A stretch of 47,012 nt of DNA from Gnetum montanum. Its lineage: Eukaryota; Streptophyta; Gnetopsida; Gnetales; Gnetaceae. A program made the position numbers and the translations under genes. The notes beneath the pieces were generated by a model that saw only the letters and a program-made list of their open reading frames with translations, did no database searches and had not been told where the DNA came from. Below, one piece after another: positions 21,121 to 32,361 of the stretch; position 1 is the first letter of the stretch; every line of letters starts with the position of its first letter. The DNA is taken from contig MNCI01005296.1 of the NCBI GenBank assembly GCA_015680685.1, forward strand, positions 231,238-278,249, in the 5' to 3' direction.

Positions 21121-21146
21121 ACCTCACCCCCCCCCCCCCACAACTG
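21121..21146 (-). promoter_or_regulatory. Second polypurine-like tract, expanded to G13 (element B)
   Basis: Reverse strand reads CTCAGTTGTG followed by a run of 13 G then TGAGG. It lies 270 bases upstream of the aORF ATG, matching TCAGTCGTGGGGG in C (34071) and TTAGTCATGGGGG in D (44467). The upstream ACTCGGAG block is shared with C. Confidence 0.55.
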
Positions 21147-22119
21147 AGAGCATACCTCCGAGTGCTAAAGAGGGGAAGGATAGGTTGATTAGGATGCGTG
21201 ATAGACAATGTAAGTGTTTGGAAGAAGAGGCGAGGAAAAAAAATGAAAAATCTCCCCCCAAGTTTGCAAAATGAACAAAAATGTAACGCGCAACAGGGGT
21301 ATATATAGAGTTTTGGTGCTATGTCGACAGGGCTACGTCGATGCAGGGGGTTGTGCACGTTGACCAACCCAAGAAAAGCTCGAAAAAATAGATTTAAAAT
21401 GCTAAATTGGGGTGGTTGAAGAGCTTGAGAGATCGAGAACTTGGCTAAGAGAAAGAGGAAGGTGAGTGGGGCGAAAAAAAAGGGAGTTAAAAAGTAGGAG
21501 AATGTTGTGAGAAAGAACTTCGCAGAGAAGAAATCGAGCGATGGGTATCACGAAAACAATCAACCAATAGAATCAAGAGGATGGGAGACTAATAAACGGG
21601 ACTAGGGATATGCAAGTAGGGCCTCCCCATAGCAGGCAATAGTCGTAGTAGCCCTTGCATATTGTCAAGACCGGAATCCGTGGGCCCTAGAGTCAAGGAA
21701 TGGTAATCGCAAGTTAATACTCTCATCCATGAGAACCTGCCGAAGCATTAGGAGTTCACGGAAAGCACGACAAACTATCAAAACATAAGATGGGTAGTGA
21801 GATGAGTCATGGAGAGAAATGAATGAAGAGAGAGGAGTGAGAATTGGGATTTTGATTATCGGTCACATGAAACCCTGTGTGAAGTTGTGGTTAAGTGACC
21901 CGGTAGGACCTTTCCCAAGTTCAAACCCAAAACCAACCACATACAGTGACATCGTAGCAACATGCGAAGGCCCGTCCACCCACAAGAGTACAAGAATGCA
22001 TCCACAGAGGATTACCACTCCAACATTCGTGAGAGGAAGGAAGTGAAATAGGACTAAGTTAGAGGGGATGAAGCAAGTCCCATAACTAGTGCTTGCAGCC
22101 CGTGAGAGGCAATCTAAGG

Positions 22120-22208
22120 GGTGTGCTTTGAATTCCCACATAGTGATGATTTTATTAGTATTATTATTATTATTATTTAGTTTTTTTTTATTTTGTGGGA
22201 ACCACACC
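22120..22208 (-). repeat. Stem-loop 1 in element B noncoding block
   Basis: Outer stem GGTGTG (22120-22125) with CACACC (22203-22208); inner stem TTCCCACA (22133-22140) with TGTGGGAA (22194-22201); asymmetric bulge CTTTGAA. The loop is AT-rich with (ATT)n. A second copy follows at 22249-22304 and a relative lies at 43715-43790. Confidence 0.75.
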
Positions 22209-22248
22209 ATGCAAAGACCCATGCTTGGTTGCATGCATTTGACCAAGG

Positions 22249-22304
22249 GGTGTGCTTTGAATCCTCATGTTTTTTTTTGGTGTTTTTGCAATGAGGACCA
22301 CACC
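22249..22304 (-). repeat. Stem-loop 2 in element B noncoding block
   Basis: Tandem relative of stem-loop 1. Outer stem GGTGTG (22249-22254) with CACACC (22299-22304); inner stem TCCTCAT (22262-22268) with ATGAGGA (22291-22297). The inner stem differs in sequence from stem-loop 1 yet both arms change together. Confidence 0.75.
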
Positions 22305-22922
22305 ATGCAAGGTCCAATTTCCAAGGAGCTTCCTTGTGGAAAAGAACTTGGAGTTGTAAGAAACCTGTGAGGATACTCCCGCAACCCAGGGGATAGAAAG
22401 GCACGACGAATGGTGCATTCCCCTTGGAGTCACACCCAATTCAAACCATTGGGTCATCCCTGAGTCTGGGAACTACACAAGTCACACATTGATTAAAATG
22501 TTTTTAAGTGAAGGTGGTTTGCATGTGTCCAAAGGGAGGAAAACCATGGAGGAGATGAATGGGTGGATGACGTGGACTCACTACCGATTTTATGAGATGA
22601 AAGTAGATGTAATTTCCACTAACAATAATGCAAGGGCCGGAGCGAGATCAAATAGGTGGACCATTTCACGCGACCCATCGTAATGAAAACCAACCGCACC
22701 ATACATCGGATGACAATAAGACGATTTATTAGCAACCAACTGGAAATTAAACACACACACACATAAATAAGCAACAAAGAAATAGAAAAGTAATTAAAGA
22801 AAGAAGAAATTTAGTAAGAATTGGCAAACGTACGAACGATGTTGAAAAACAAAAATTTCCAAAAAATAATGAAGAGCTTAGTAGAATGGATCAGCATCGA
22901 GGACAGTCTCCCCCACAACTAG

Positions 22923-24150
22923 ATTGGAAGGAGGAGACTCGAAAAAAGGAACGAGGCTATCCCTGTGATGATGAGGTGGTAGCACTAGTTTGGTGGAGTT
23001 CGCGGAAAGGTTTTAATTGTTGTCGATTGACCAACTACGTTCTTGTGGGGTCCTCAAGTTTGTGTATAAGCAAGGCCCCGAATGGGAAGGTTTCAGAGAT
23101 AATGTAAGGTCCTTTCCACTGTGTTTGAAACTTGGTCAGTTGCGGTATGTGTGTGGGGTTCCAGTAAAGTACCTTATCTCCACATCTAAATGTTACCTTC
23201 CAAATCCTTAGATCATGTCATTTTTTATTGTAGGCCTTGTGTATCTCATTTGATGACAAGGCCACCAGTCGATTCTCATCGACCACATTTAGGTTGATAA
23301 GTCGTTCGCATTATGCTAGTGGTAGGTCAAGATCCAAGTCATAGGCTGTAGATAGTATCTGGAGTTCTGCCTAGATTGGAAGTTTCGGTAGCTTATCGTA
23401 CACTAACTCATAGGGGGAGTAACCTATAGGAAGTTTCCAAGTGGAGCGATAAGCCCAAAGGGCATCATTAAGTTTAGTGCTCCAATCCCTCCTTTATTGA
23501 TTGATGGTTCGAGTGAGGATTTTGGTGATCTCCCTATTGGTGACTTCGGCCTACCCATTTGCTTGGGGGTGATAAGGTGTTGTAAATTTATGGGTAACTC
23601 CCAAGTGTTGCATGAGTTTACGAAAGGTGACGCTCGTGAAATGCATTCCATTATCTGAGATAAGTGCACATGGCACTCCAAACCTATTTACGATTTGCTG
23701 TTGGACAAATCGCGCTGCGGTGTTTGAGGAACAGTTAATGATGGCTGCCGCCTCTGCCCACTTTGTGCAGTAGTCCACAACGATGATGATGTACACCTTT
23801 TTGTTGGATAGGGGGGTGATGGGACCCATGAAGTTGATGCCCCAGATGTCAAAGAGCTCCAGTGGTTGGATCCACTGTTGAGGTCCCTCCATTCGTGCAG
23901 TCATCCCACCATCTCTTTGGCATCGTTCACAGGAGCGGGCGAACCATTGTGCATCCCTGAAAATTGTAGGCCAGTCATATCCTACAAGTAGGATCTTAAT
24001 GGTCATGCGTGGTTCAGCAAAGTGGCCACCACAAGGACCCTCGTGAGCATCTTAGAGGATGCGTAGTGTATCAGCATTAGGGACACACCATTGAACTAGG
24101 ACATTTGTGCATACCTTATAAAGGTGGCCATTGATTTCCATGAAGCTCTG
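22923..24150 (-). pseudogene. Element B integrase (pol 3' end), decayed
   Basis: Minus-strand frames show a zinc-binding part with CERCQRDGG (the CxxC half of H2C2), then the core: WGINFMGPI, VVDYCTKWAEA, ISDNGMHFTS and YHPQANG. The first catalytic Asp is Asn (WGIN for WGID), a G-to-A type change; the second (SDNG) is present; the Glu region is shifted out of frame. Beyond 23551 the frame breaks repeatedly but [18 protein letters not shown] and KWKGPYII-like blocks of the C-terminal part remain. It would have inserted element DNA into the genome; this copy cannot. Confidence 0.85.
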
Positions 24151-24299
24151 GCCTTATGGAGAAATTGTTGTTTCTGCCAATGGTCCCACTCCTTTGGTAA
24201 TTCCTGGGTTGTGAGATAAGTGAGGATGTGGCTAAACCAAGGTGATTCTTTGGGCACTTGCATCTTGATTGCTCCTACGACGAGGAGTTCATCTGGAAA

Positions 24300-24760
24300 T
24301 TAGTCAGAGAGTGGCTCCTCCTCTTTTGCGTTATCCCATCGCAGCTGAGACAAGTGGTCAATGACCACATTCTCAGTTCCCTTCTGGTCTACCATAGTGA
24401 GGTCAAATTCCTGAAGAATCGCTAGCCACCATATGATACGGGGGCTCACCGTTGGTTTGTTCATTAGGAACCAGATGACATTGTGGTCGGTATGCATGAA
24501 CACCTTGTACATGAGCACATAGTATTAGAATTTTTCCAAGGTGAACACCACCGCCATCAACTCTTTTTCAGTGGTGGTGTAGTTAAGCTGAGCACCCACA
24601 ATGCTACGACTTGCACAGTGAATATAGTATGGACATTTTTGGTCATCCCACTATGTAAGCATGGCTCCTAATGCATAGTTGGATGCATCCATCATGATGT
24701 GGAAGGGTCTGGACCAATCAGGTTCCCGTAGAACTGGAGTCTCTACGAGTTTCTGTTTTA
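24300..24760 (-). pseudogene. Element B RNase H domain, decayed
   Basis: In minus frames: MDASNYALGAML-like start, TTTEKELMAVVF, then FMHTDHNVIWFLMNKP and RIIWWLAILQEFD ending near VVIDHLSQL. These are the order and spacing of gypsy RNase H between RT and integrase. A TAA inside KFxYYVLMYK and other stops break it. Confidence 0.8.
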
Positions 24761-25770
24761 AGTGTTTGGAATGCAGATTCACATTCCCTGGTCTAGACGA
24801 ACGGAGCATCTTTCTTCGTGAGTTCCACCAACGACTTGGCGATCTTCAAAAAATTTTCAATGAAGCGCCGGTAGTAACTAGTGTGGCCAAGGAATGACCA
24901 AACATCTTTTACAGTGCTTGGTTGCCTGGTGATTCCTTAGATGACCTTGATTTTTTCAGGATCCACACTAATCCCTGTTTGTGAAATTTGGTGCCCTAAC
25001 ACAATGCCTTCTTGGACCATTAAGTGGCTTTTTTGCCAGTTGAGCCATAGATTAGTTTCCACACATCTTTTCAGAACTTGCTCAAGGGTGTCCAAGGCTT
25101 GATCAAACGTGGCTCCATAGGTAGAGAAGTCATCCATGAAGACTTCTACTCTATTGCCAATTTGCTATTGGAATATGCTGATGACAAGGTGTTGGAAAGT
25201 GGCAGGCGCATTACATAGGCCAAATGGCATCTTTTTGTATGCGAAAGTTCCCCAGGGACTTGTGAAGGTTGTCTTGGCCTGGTCTTCTAGCGTAATTGGA
25301 TTTAATTATAGCCGCCATAACCATCCAAAAAGCTATAATAATGATGCCCCTGCAATGGTATCCAACACTTGGTTCACAAATGGGAGTGGAAAGTGATCTT
25401 TGAAGGTAGCCATATTGAGCAATCAGAAATCAATACAAACCCTCCATTTGCCATCCTTCTTTGGCACAATAACGAGTGGGGTAACGCATTCGCTATCAAC
25501 AATAGAGTAGATGAACCCTGCTTTCAACAATTGCTTGATTTCATCTTTGACGATCTGCTTCAATTTGGGGTTCAATCGCCTTTGTGGTTGTTGTCGTGGC
25601 TTCATGGAGGGGTCAATATAAATCCGATGTTGGCAAACCCTAGGATCAACTCCTGTTAACTCAAGATATGACCATGCAAAAGCAACATCCCATTTGTTTA
25701 CCACCTTCAACAACTTCCTATTTTGTTCAGGAGCAAGGGTGGCATTGATGATTACTGGTTTCATATTCTA
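24761..25770 (-). pseudogene. Element B reverse transcriptase, decayed
   Basis: Motifs in order on the minus strand: GFIYSIVDSECVTPLVIVPK, DGKWRVCIDF then a stop, a shifted YYSFLDGYGGYN block, TFAYKKMPFGLCNAPATFQ, and VEVFMDDFSTYG with the catalytic FMDD. VLGHQISQTGISVDPEKI and a broken [13 protein letters not shown] follow. Stops at the end of CIDF and after KIKVI and a frameshift near 25300 disable it. Confidence 0.88.
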
Positions 25771-25821
25771 CAAAAAAGCATATTCTAAGTGGGCCGGTAA
25801 GGGTTTGAGTTCCAAGGGCTC

Positions 25822-26460
25822 TTATTTAAAACTTTCAAGGATTTGCAACTTTCCCCAATCATCACGGTCATCAATAGTGGATACTTGTTGATGAACCTCT
25901 TCCAAATCATCCATGTTTTCTACAGAGGCACGTGCAAGCCCTTCAAATGGTTCCATGCACAAAGTGCTACTAGCAGGATCAACGGTCAGCCACTGGATGC
26001 CTTCTTGATTTGTGGCTACTATGTACAGGCATTGTTGAACTTGCGATTCCTCGATACACCGACTGCATGCTTCAATAGATGTCCGCTTAGCGAACCACAG
26101 CTGCTGCACACAGTTGCACCCAGAGTCATTATATGTGATGCATGGAACATGCTTCTTATCGATCTTCCCAAAAGGATTTTCCTTTGAAATTTCAAGGGAA
26201 AGATCACGAAGCCCCAATCTTGCATCCACTGTGCTCAACCAGGCTCTTTCCATTATGATGGGAAAGTTCCCTTTGCAATTCTCAACACGAATGACAAGGA
26301 AGCCAGCAGGATAGGACCACCCACAAACAGTGATCACAATGTCTTCCACTAATTCCAAGGGAACAGTAATGGATTGGTCTACCAACTCAAGCTGAATGTT
26401 TCTCCTCTTCAACAGGGGCAGGTTCTAAGTCTTATACATGTCATATGAAATCAAGTTGAC
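25822..26460 (-). pseudogene. Element B aspartic protease and linker
   Basis: A frame open from 26412 to 25822 holds NIQLELVDQSITVPLELVED, CGWSYPAGFLVI and FPIIMERAWLSTVDARLGL, matching the intact-looking protease of element D (42245-42943). The active-site DSG region lies upstream in a shifted frame (DLRLGVNLIS). The protease would cut the gag-pol polyprotein. Confidence 0.75.
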
Positions 26461-27425
26461 TCCCAACCTCAAATCTAGAAGAGCTTTACATGGCTCATTT
26501 CCTACCACCTGAAGATAGATGAGGCAGCTTCCCATATCAGTCAATTTCTGGGGAAGATGACATGCCTTTATCTAGTCGGTCACACTGTGTGTGAGCATGA
26601 CTGTTTGTAAGTTGGAGGGCGTTTGGTTTGAAGGTTACTCGAAGGATGGAATAGTGGAGGCGGTTTGAGGTTTAGAGGCACTAGCCATAGGTGTGTGTGA
26701 GGGTACACTTAGGTTATTGGGTAGAAAAAAGGGATGTTTCCGTGGCTTGACTTCTGGTCCACTCGGCTGAGGAGCCGGTTGCAGGTTGATAGCCCTCATA
26801 GCTTTATGTTGTTGTGGTTGTGGTGGTATTTCCCCCTACATAGGTGGAGTAGGTGGTAGCTGAGTGGGGTATTGCTGAGTAGGGACGACAGGAGAAGGTG
26901 ATGGAGGATAGTCGAGGTATGGGCTCTCCTCCCTAGGTGATGGAGATTGTGGTCAAAAATATTTCAGGGGTGGTAATAATTCTGAAAGGTCGCATGACTA
27001 GAAGAGTCCTGCGGGGAGATTGGTTGCTGAACATAGTACCCATATGGATCGGGTTGTCGGTAAGGGTACTACTGCCTTGGAGGTGGCATCCCCCATGCTT
27101 GTGGGTGCTGCCATTGTTGGAAGTATTCATAATGTTGTGACGGTGCTCCACTTGGATAATATCCTTGCTGCTAGTGGAACTGCCTAGGATTGCCTTGTGG
27201 GTAAGGTAACCTTCAGGGTGTTTGCCTCTTTGCCAAGCACGGATTCAGCACATACACCCCAGACTCTTGTAGATGTGACACCACAAGACAACACCCCTTA
27301 GGGTGTTTGTATTGGCATATGTCACATTTGTCATCTCCTTCTGTATCAGAGTCGGCAACCTGTTCTGCTACAGCAACTTTGCCCTTACCTTTATGATGGG
27401 CCCGTTTAGCTTCCTTCCTCCTACG
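26461..27425 (-). pseudogene. Element B gag C-terminus / protease linker, Pro- and Gln-rich
   Basis: Minus frames give CQYKHPKGCCLVVSHLQESG, LAKRQTP, YPYRQPDPYGYYVQQPISP and Pro-rich runs, matching 41570-42240 of element D. Cys and His in CxxYxHPKGCC could bind a metal ion but no standard CCHC knuckle is seen. Stops and shifts are frequent. Confidence 0.65.
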
Positions 27426-29032
27426 TCAATCATGATCATTACCTTGCTCTCTAGACTCCTCTGCGATTTTCAGAACACTTTGAAATTTTTCGTCCAAAGA
27501 GTCCCACATCTTGTCAACCTTTGCCGATATTTTAGAAGAAAATTTTTGTAGGGGCAAGGTTTTATGGTTCACCACTGCATCCAGTGGTGATTCCTCCTCA
27601 TCCCAACAAAATTGGACTTCCCTTTTTCTAATGGAGGGATCTTGATTAAACTCTTTTGCACTCTCCTTCTTCCTAAGTTCCCCCTCTTCTTTAGCCACTT
27701 GCTCAATTAAGCGTTGTAATTGGTGGGCTCTTAGTTCTGATAGTCGTCCTTGGGTGTACACTCCAAGGGTCTTTCTAGTTTCAAAGCGGAGCCCATCAAT
27801 GATATGGCGAAGCTATGCCCACTGAGAGTAGCCATGACTAGGGCATCGATGTAATAGTAAGTAGTATCTGCTCATGGTTGCATCCAAGGGTTCATTACCA
27901 CCTTGCTTCCACCCTTGGATTTCCAGCATCGTACACCATCTCCTGATTGATTCCAGCTCCAAAGACCTGTACCAGCTTTATGCTTCTTTGATAAGTGTGC
28001 GAGGGAACAACTTAAGTTTTTACCAATCACTATCGATGTTCTGCAGGGTGCAAGCATCATGAAATGCTTACAAGTGAGTCTGCGAATCACAATTATATCC
28101 CCCTTCAAATCTAGGGATGTTATTCATGTCAATGCGCTTGATCTGACTATCTTTCAAATGCCTATTGGGTATTTGGACTACCTCGGCAATATGGAGCATG
28201 CTTTGAGTAGCCAATAATGGCTCATCCAAGTCATCCTGCTGAAAGCCACGATGTTTGTGATGAGTTCGGCTACCTCTCCTTTCTTGACAGTGAGGCTTGC
28301 GTGACTAGTCACATGCTCCCTCATGTTGTTCCCTTCGATCCTTACGACCACCATCACCTCACTCCTTTCTACCACGGTCTCAATCGGAGTTAGAACTGGA
28401 TGAACGTAGAGGGGAGCGAGAGGATGGAGAAGAGGGAGAAGAATTGCCATTGCCCCGACGTCGATCTTCCCCTCTACTCTGATGATGGCCCCGATCTTCA
28501 TGCCCGTCTCTACTTGTGCCATAACATTTGCTACGTGACCCTCCATCCTCTTGGGGTCCTGGTCACTTGATTGCTTGTTTTGAACGATGGACTAAATGAT
28601 CTGATGCCCCATAGGAAGTTTGACCGAATGGGAATAATGAAAGATAGGCTCCCCATCGTCCTGCAGTCCTTGCAAGAATAAGGGGTTACTGAACTGTTTC
28701 CCCTTCATGTGTTCAAACCGTTATGCCTACTTCTGGTCCCGTACACGTTGGGCTTCAGTTGGACAATAGTCTTGATAGTCATGATCCTCCATGACGTACT
28801 CCACACCGTGGTCTTGAATGCCTAGTCTGGCCAGATTGTGAAACAGCATTCCAGGAGCTGATCGGTTAGGCGGTAGTATGATGTTGCCTTCCATGTCCCA
28901 CCAGCGTAGATGCTCATCCTAATGTAGGATAAAGGTGAAGTCAGGGACATAGTCATCTGGATGCGTGTATACCACCCGACATTCTTGGGGCATCGGTGGG
29001 TTGGATTCATCTCACCTATGAGAAGAAGACAT
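27426..29032 (-). pseudogene. Element B gag, decayed
   Basis: Begins ATG at 29032 (MSSSHR, then a TGA) and matches element D gag: YTHPDDYVPDFTFILH, RFEGGYNCDSQTHLQAFHDA, KLKLFPRTLI and YTQGRLSELRAHQLQRLIE. The core is the retrotransposon gag domain (PF03732 type) that forms the particle. A run of SR-like codons in 28300-28550 corresponds to the Ser/His-rich section in D. Stops, shifts and a small deletion near 27960 are present. Confidence 0.8.
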
Positions 29033-29177
29033 GTTGGATGTTAGATAATCCACTAATTGGTGTACCTTACTTTTTACTTAAGCCACCTAGCATGCGTAGA
29101 TTTTACTATCTTGGGTCTATTCCAACAACATGAATGATAATTTTGCTAAGGTTAGATGGCGCATCTAAGACTAACAG

Positions 29178-29195
29178 TCCTCAACAATGGCACCA
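29178..29195 (-). promoter_or_regulatory. Element B primer binding site, mutated tRNA-Asp type
   Basis: Reverse strand TGGTGCCATTGTTGAGGA, one base inside the LTR. It matches 13 of 18 bases of the tRNA-Asp site in element D; all five differences are C-to-T or G-to-A. Confidence 0.8.
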
Positions 29196-29196
29196 A

Positions 29197-30080
29197 TGAT
29201 GAGCAGCGAGGTACCCCTACGCCCAACCATGCGAATCACGAGCGTTCACATGCAACTCGATCGAATTCTAGAGACTACAAGAACTTTGCATACACCAATA
29301 CCCTAACTAGCAAAACCTTGTGTTAGAATGGTCTTTGTCTTCCCAACCTCACTTGTGATGTGTCTGATTGCGATAGTTAAGTGAGATTGAGACAAATGAT
29401 TTTTATGGCTTTTTTACTTATCTTCTAGGGTCTAATTCTTGGAACGAAATGTAAGAAATGGGATATTACATAATCTATAATTATCCTAATCTATCTCTTA
29501 ACTCTTCCTAGCATAAGTATCTGATCCCATCTTCCATGCACATCCTAAGCATCCCCTAACCACTACTAGGCTACCAGACGTTAAGCATCACTAGGCTACC
29601 AAGTGTTGGATTTACGTTCGAGATGGTCGTACTTATGGTTTTTACAAGCTATAAAATAGTGATAACGATTAAAGTAATAACAATGAAAACTGAAGGAATT
29701 ATTAAGGCATAAAAATATTAAACTATTGAATGCTCAAATGACTAAGTCTAATTTCTGCAAGGAATGCTTGAAAAGCTCATCTTTATTGTCATTTACACCA
29801 ATGAGCTCAAGCACATTAGTGATCGAATAAAGAGCTGGATACCTTTCTCACACCTATTGCGGGCACTTGGAAAATATTCTAACTCTTGCGGAGACAAACT
29901 GCAAGAGATTTGCTACAATTGCCAAAAAGGTACCTAAGTGTGGTGGAAGCACACTTATTTATAAGCTAGAACAGGCTCTGCATAAGTGGGGCCACTTAGA
30001 CGCATGGACAGATGCGTCAACGGGATCGCGGCCCCAGATACGTGGCCTAGTCAATGCATCAACTGTTTAGCGCTTCATCA
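29197..30080 (-). mobile_element. Element B 5' LTR (884 bp)
   Basis: Plus strand runs from TGATGAGCAGCGAGG to CGCTTCATCA, so on the minus strand it is TGATGAAG...CTCATCA. Reversed TATA box CTTATTTATA at 29954-29963, and a reversed poly(A) signal TCTTTATT near 29780. Right of 30080 lies the gag of element C. Confidence 0.9.
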
Positions 30081-31085
30081 AGAACCAATGCAATTTATGA
30101 TGTCAAAGAAGTTTGGAGTACTCAATATTATGAAGGAGTTTCATATGTTCATAGACACCCCAATGATACTCAAGGAATTTTTTCATCCAATTCAGAGACC
30201 TTTAGTGAGGATGAGACATCCCATAGAACAAGGAGATCCATAAGGCCTAGGACCTTCTCAATGATTAGCAATAGTACATTAGGGGATGATTGGGAGACTT
30301 ACAAAAGTCATGACAAGTCTTCCAGTTCTCTCTCTTCCTCTACTCCTTCAACATCAGGTCATGACATGGATGATGATTTCTCAAGGGGTCGGCATAGAAA
30401 TAAAAATCGAACCTACAAGCAAAGTCAAGAACGCCAACATGAACAAAGACAACATCGTTCCAACTCCCAAACGCATAGCCTACTTAGTGACAATGAATCC
30501 CTGCTAACCACTAAGAGCCTAGTGCATATACAAGAGGCTATTCAAATATCCCACAGGCATCATAAGGAAAGTTGTCTACCTAGGCTGGATTCAAATAATT
30601 TTTCCAAGTTTTCAGGATGCTACGATTTAGATTCGCAACATCATTTACAAGCCTTCTATGATGCCTATGCATGGAACAACATTGATAATGGGTGGCAAAG
30701 ACTTAAGCTCTTTCCTATGACACTCATTGGCCAAGCAAAAGTATGGTATAGGTCTTTAAAACCAAAATTAATTTGTCACTCGCTCACAATGGTAGAACTC
30801 TTCAATGAAAGATATCAAACCTGTGCAAGAGTGTCAGCCTTGAGGAGACAAATCCAAGAGTGGAAACAAGGGCAACATGAACCCTTGGACATGGCCTTAA
30901 AAAGATATTACTCGCTATTAAACAACTACCTAGGCCATGGGTTCTCTAAGGAAAGGCTAATGTATCACATCATGAATGGGCTCCGTAATGAAATAAGGGA
31001 GACCCTAGGGATATATGCCCCAGGTCAACTATATGAACTACGAACCCATCAATTCCAAGAGCTTATTAACCGGGTAACAAAATAA
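30081..31085 (+). pseudogene. Element C gag, 5'-truncated
   Basis: Open for 335 codons up to TAA at 31083-31085, which replaces a Glu codon (VTK then EGEIAKWEN continues in frame). Contains an SR- and Ser-rich part, then the gag core: NNFSKFSGCYDLDSQHHLQA, WQRLKLFPMTL, AKVWYRSL, VELFNERYQT, YLGHGFSKERLMYHIMNGLR and YAPGQLYELRTHQF. It aligns with D (40690-41236) but is clearly another subfamily. The start is cut by element B; a Met at 30054 lies in B's LTR and is not the native start. Confidence 0.8.
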
Positions 31086-32361
31086 GAAGGAGAAATAGCC
31101 AAATGGGAGAATGTTGAAAGATCTCAACAGGACCAAAATCTTAAAATAACAAAGGTCCATAATCATGAAGAGGAGAAATCAACTCACCTTGAGGAGGTGG
31201 AATCATCTTTGCCAATACTACAATCACTAGATGAAATTGAGGCAAAGATCAATAAGATGATGGAATGGGTATATGAAAAATGTGGAGAATATGCAAATAT
31301 TACTGGAAGTAGAACCATGCAAGATCACTTTGACACCCAGAACAAATAGAGGATGCCAAACCTAAAAACAGAATAGAATACCATTCGACAATGGGAAAGA
31401 AGGGTTGAAGGAAATAATGATAGGGGCCCAACTACAAAGCAGAAGTATTAATGCAATGTTTGTTTGTATGATCACCCCAAGGGCCAATTCCCAATCTTGT
31501 CACATCTACATGAGCATTGGGGAAGAATGCTACATTTGGATTTCGTGTAGAAGTACTGTGTTCAACTAGAGTGGCAAAACCCACAGTCGTGGGGGAAACC
31601 ATCACTGAACTAGCCTCAACCTTCATATGCCCCAACACAAAGTGCTTATTATGTTCAACACCCTATTTTTCCAACTGGATCAACATCCTTTACTTCACCT
31701 CATCATTTTCATTCTCTTGAGTACTATCAACCCATGTCCTCTCCCACAGGATCATCACCTCATGTTCCTTACACTTCTCCTTGCCCTCAATATTCCCATC
31801 CTTCACCTCCTTCTACATCGCCACCAATTATACTAGAAGGTTTTACACCATAGCACTAACCCACAGACATTACTTGTGCTGCTACTGTCAACAGCAGTGG
31901 AAGTCCTCCAAAACGTCAAAAGCATCCTTTCTTTAGGCATGACCATAGAAAGAGATTACATAGTTCTAAACCCACTGCATCCTGCAACTTAGCATAAGCC
32001 CAACATTGTGATGCACCTTCCTCTTCAAACTCAATGCCTCCTGTTACCTTAGCCAAGCCACCAATTAACACTTCAACAATCACGTGGCCCAATGAATCTA
32101 ACAATGTAGGGAGACATATCAATCCTTGCATACCATCTTATGATCAAGGGTGCCATAGTGGGTTAGCTTCTTATCACATGACCACATCTTATAATCTGCC
32201 CCACTATTCTTACTTTGATCAAGTGTGTGAACCCTAATTTGGGTACATTCCTACTACCACATCAAAAGACATCTAGTGGTTTGGACATGACTAGACCCCA
32301 ATGTTTCTAACATGAATGAATCTAAACTTTCCATTTATTAATTCTTGCTATGCTTAAAAGT
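31086..32361 (+). pseudogene. Element C gag tail and Pro/Ser-rich linker
   Basis: In-frame with gag after the TAA up to about 31390 (Glu/Lys-rich), then CNVCLYDHPKGQFPILSHLH, the counterpart of CQYKHPKGCC in B. After that frames break and only Pro/Ser/His-rich pieces remain. No DSG or DTG protease site was seen. Confidence 0.6.

Larger units (their letters stand above)
20886..22903 (-). other. Element B noncoding block between integrase and aORF
   Basis: About 2 kb without a credible frame. It begins after a GTTGTGGGGGAGAC tract (22904-22922) and contains an (AC)n run near 22751-22763, two tandem hairpins (22120-22304) and a second G-rich tract (reverse of C13 at 21127-21139). Corresponding blocks exist in elements C and D in the same order. 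Confidence 0.65.
17734..30080 (-). mobile_element. Element B: decayed autonomous-type Ty3/gypsy (Athila/Tat-like) retrotransposon
   Basis: Read on the minus strand the order is 5' LTR (30080-29197), tRNA-Asp-like primer site, gag, protease, reverse transcriptase, RNase H, integrase, noncoding block, aORF, polypurine tract, and the first 200 bases of the 3' LTR. Integrase after RT is the Ty3/gypsy order; the primer site and an ORF after pol point to the Athila/Tat branch. Every coding part carries stops and shifts. It is inserted in the gag gene of element C. The outer part of its 3' LTR and all flank beyond are lost. Confidence 0.88.

Noticed and set aside
22089-22370. Short ORFs on both strands in the element B noncoding block
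   Set aside because: They cover the two stem-loops and share no residues with any element protein; the symmetry explains the open frames.
24483-25396. Plus-strand ORFs over the RT and RNase H region
   Set aside because: They are antisense shadows of element B pol.
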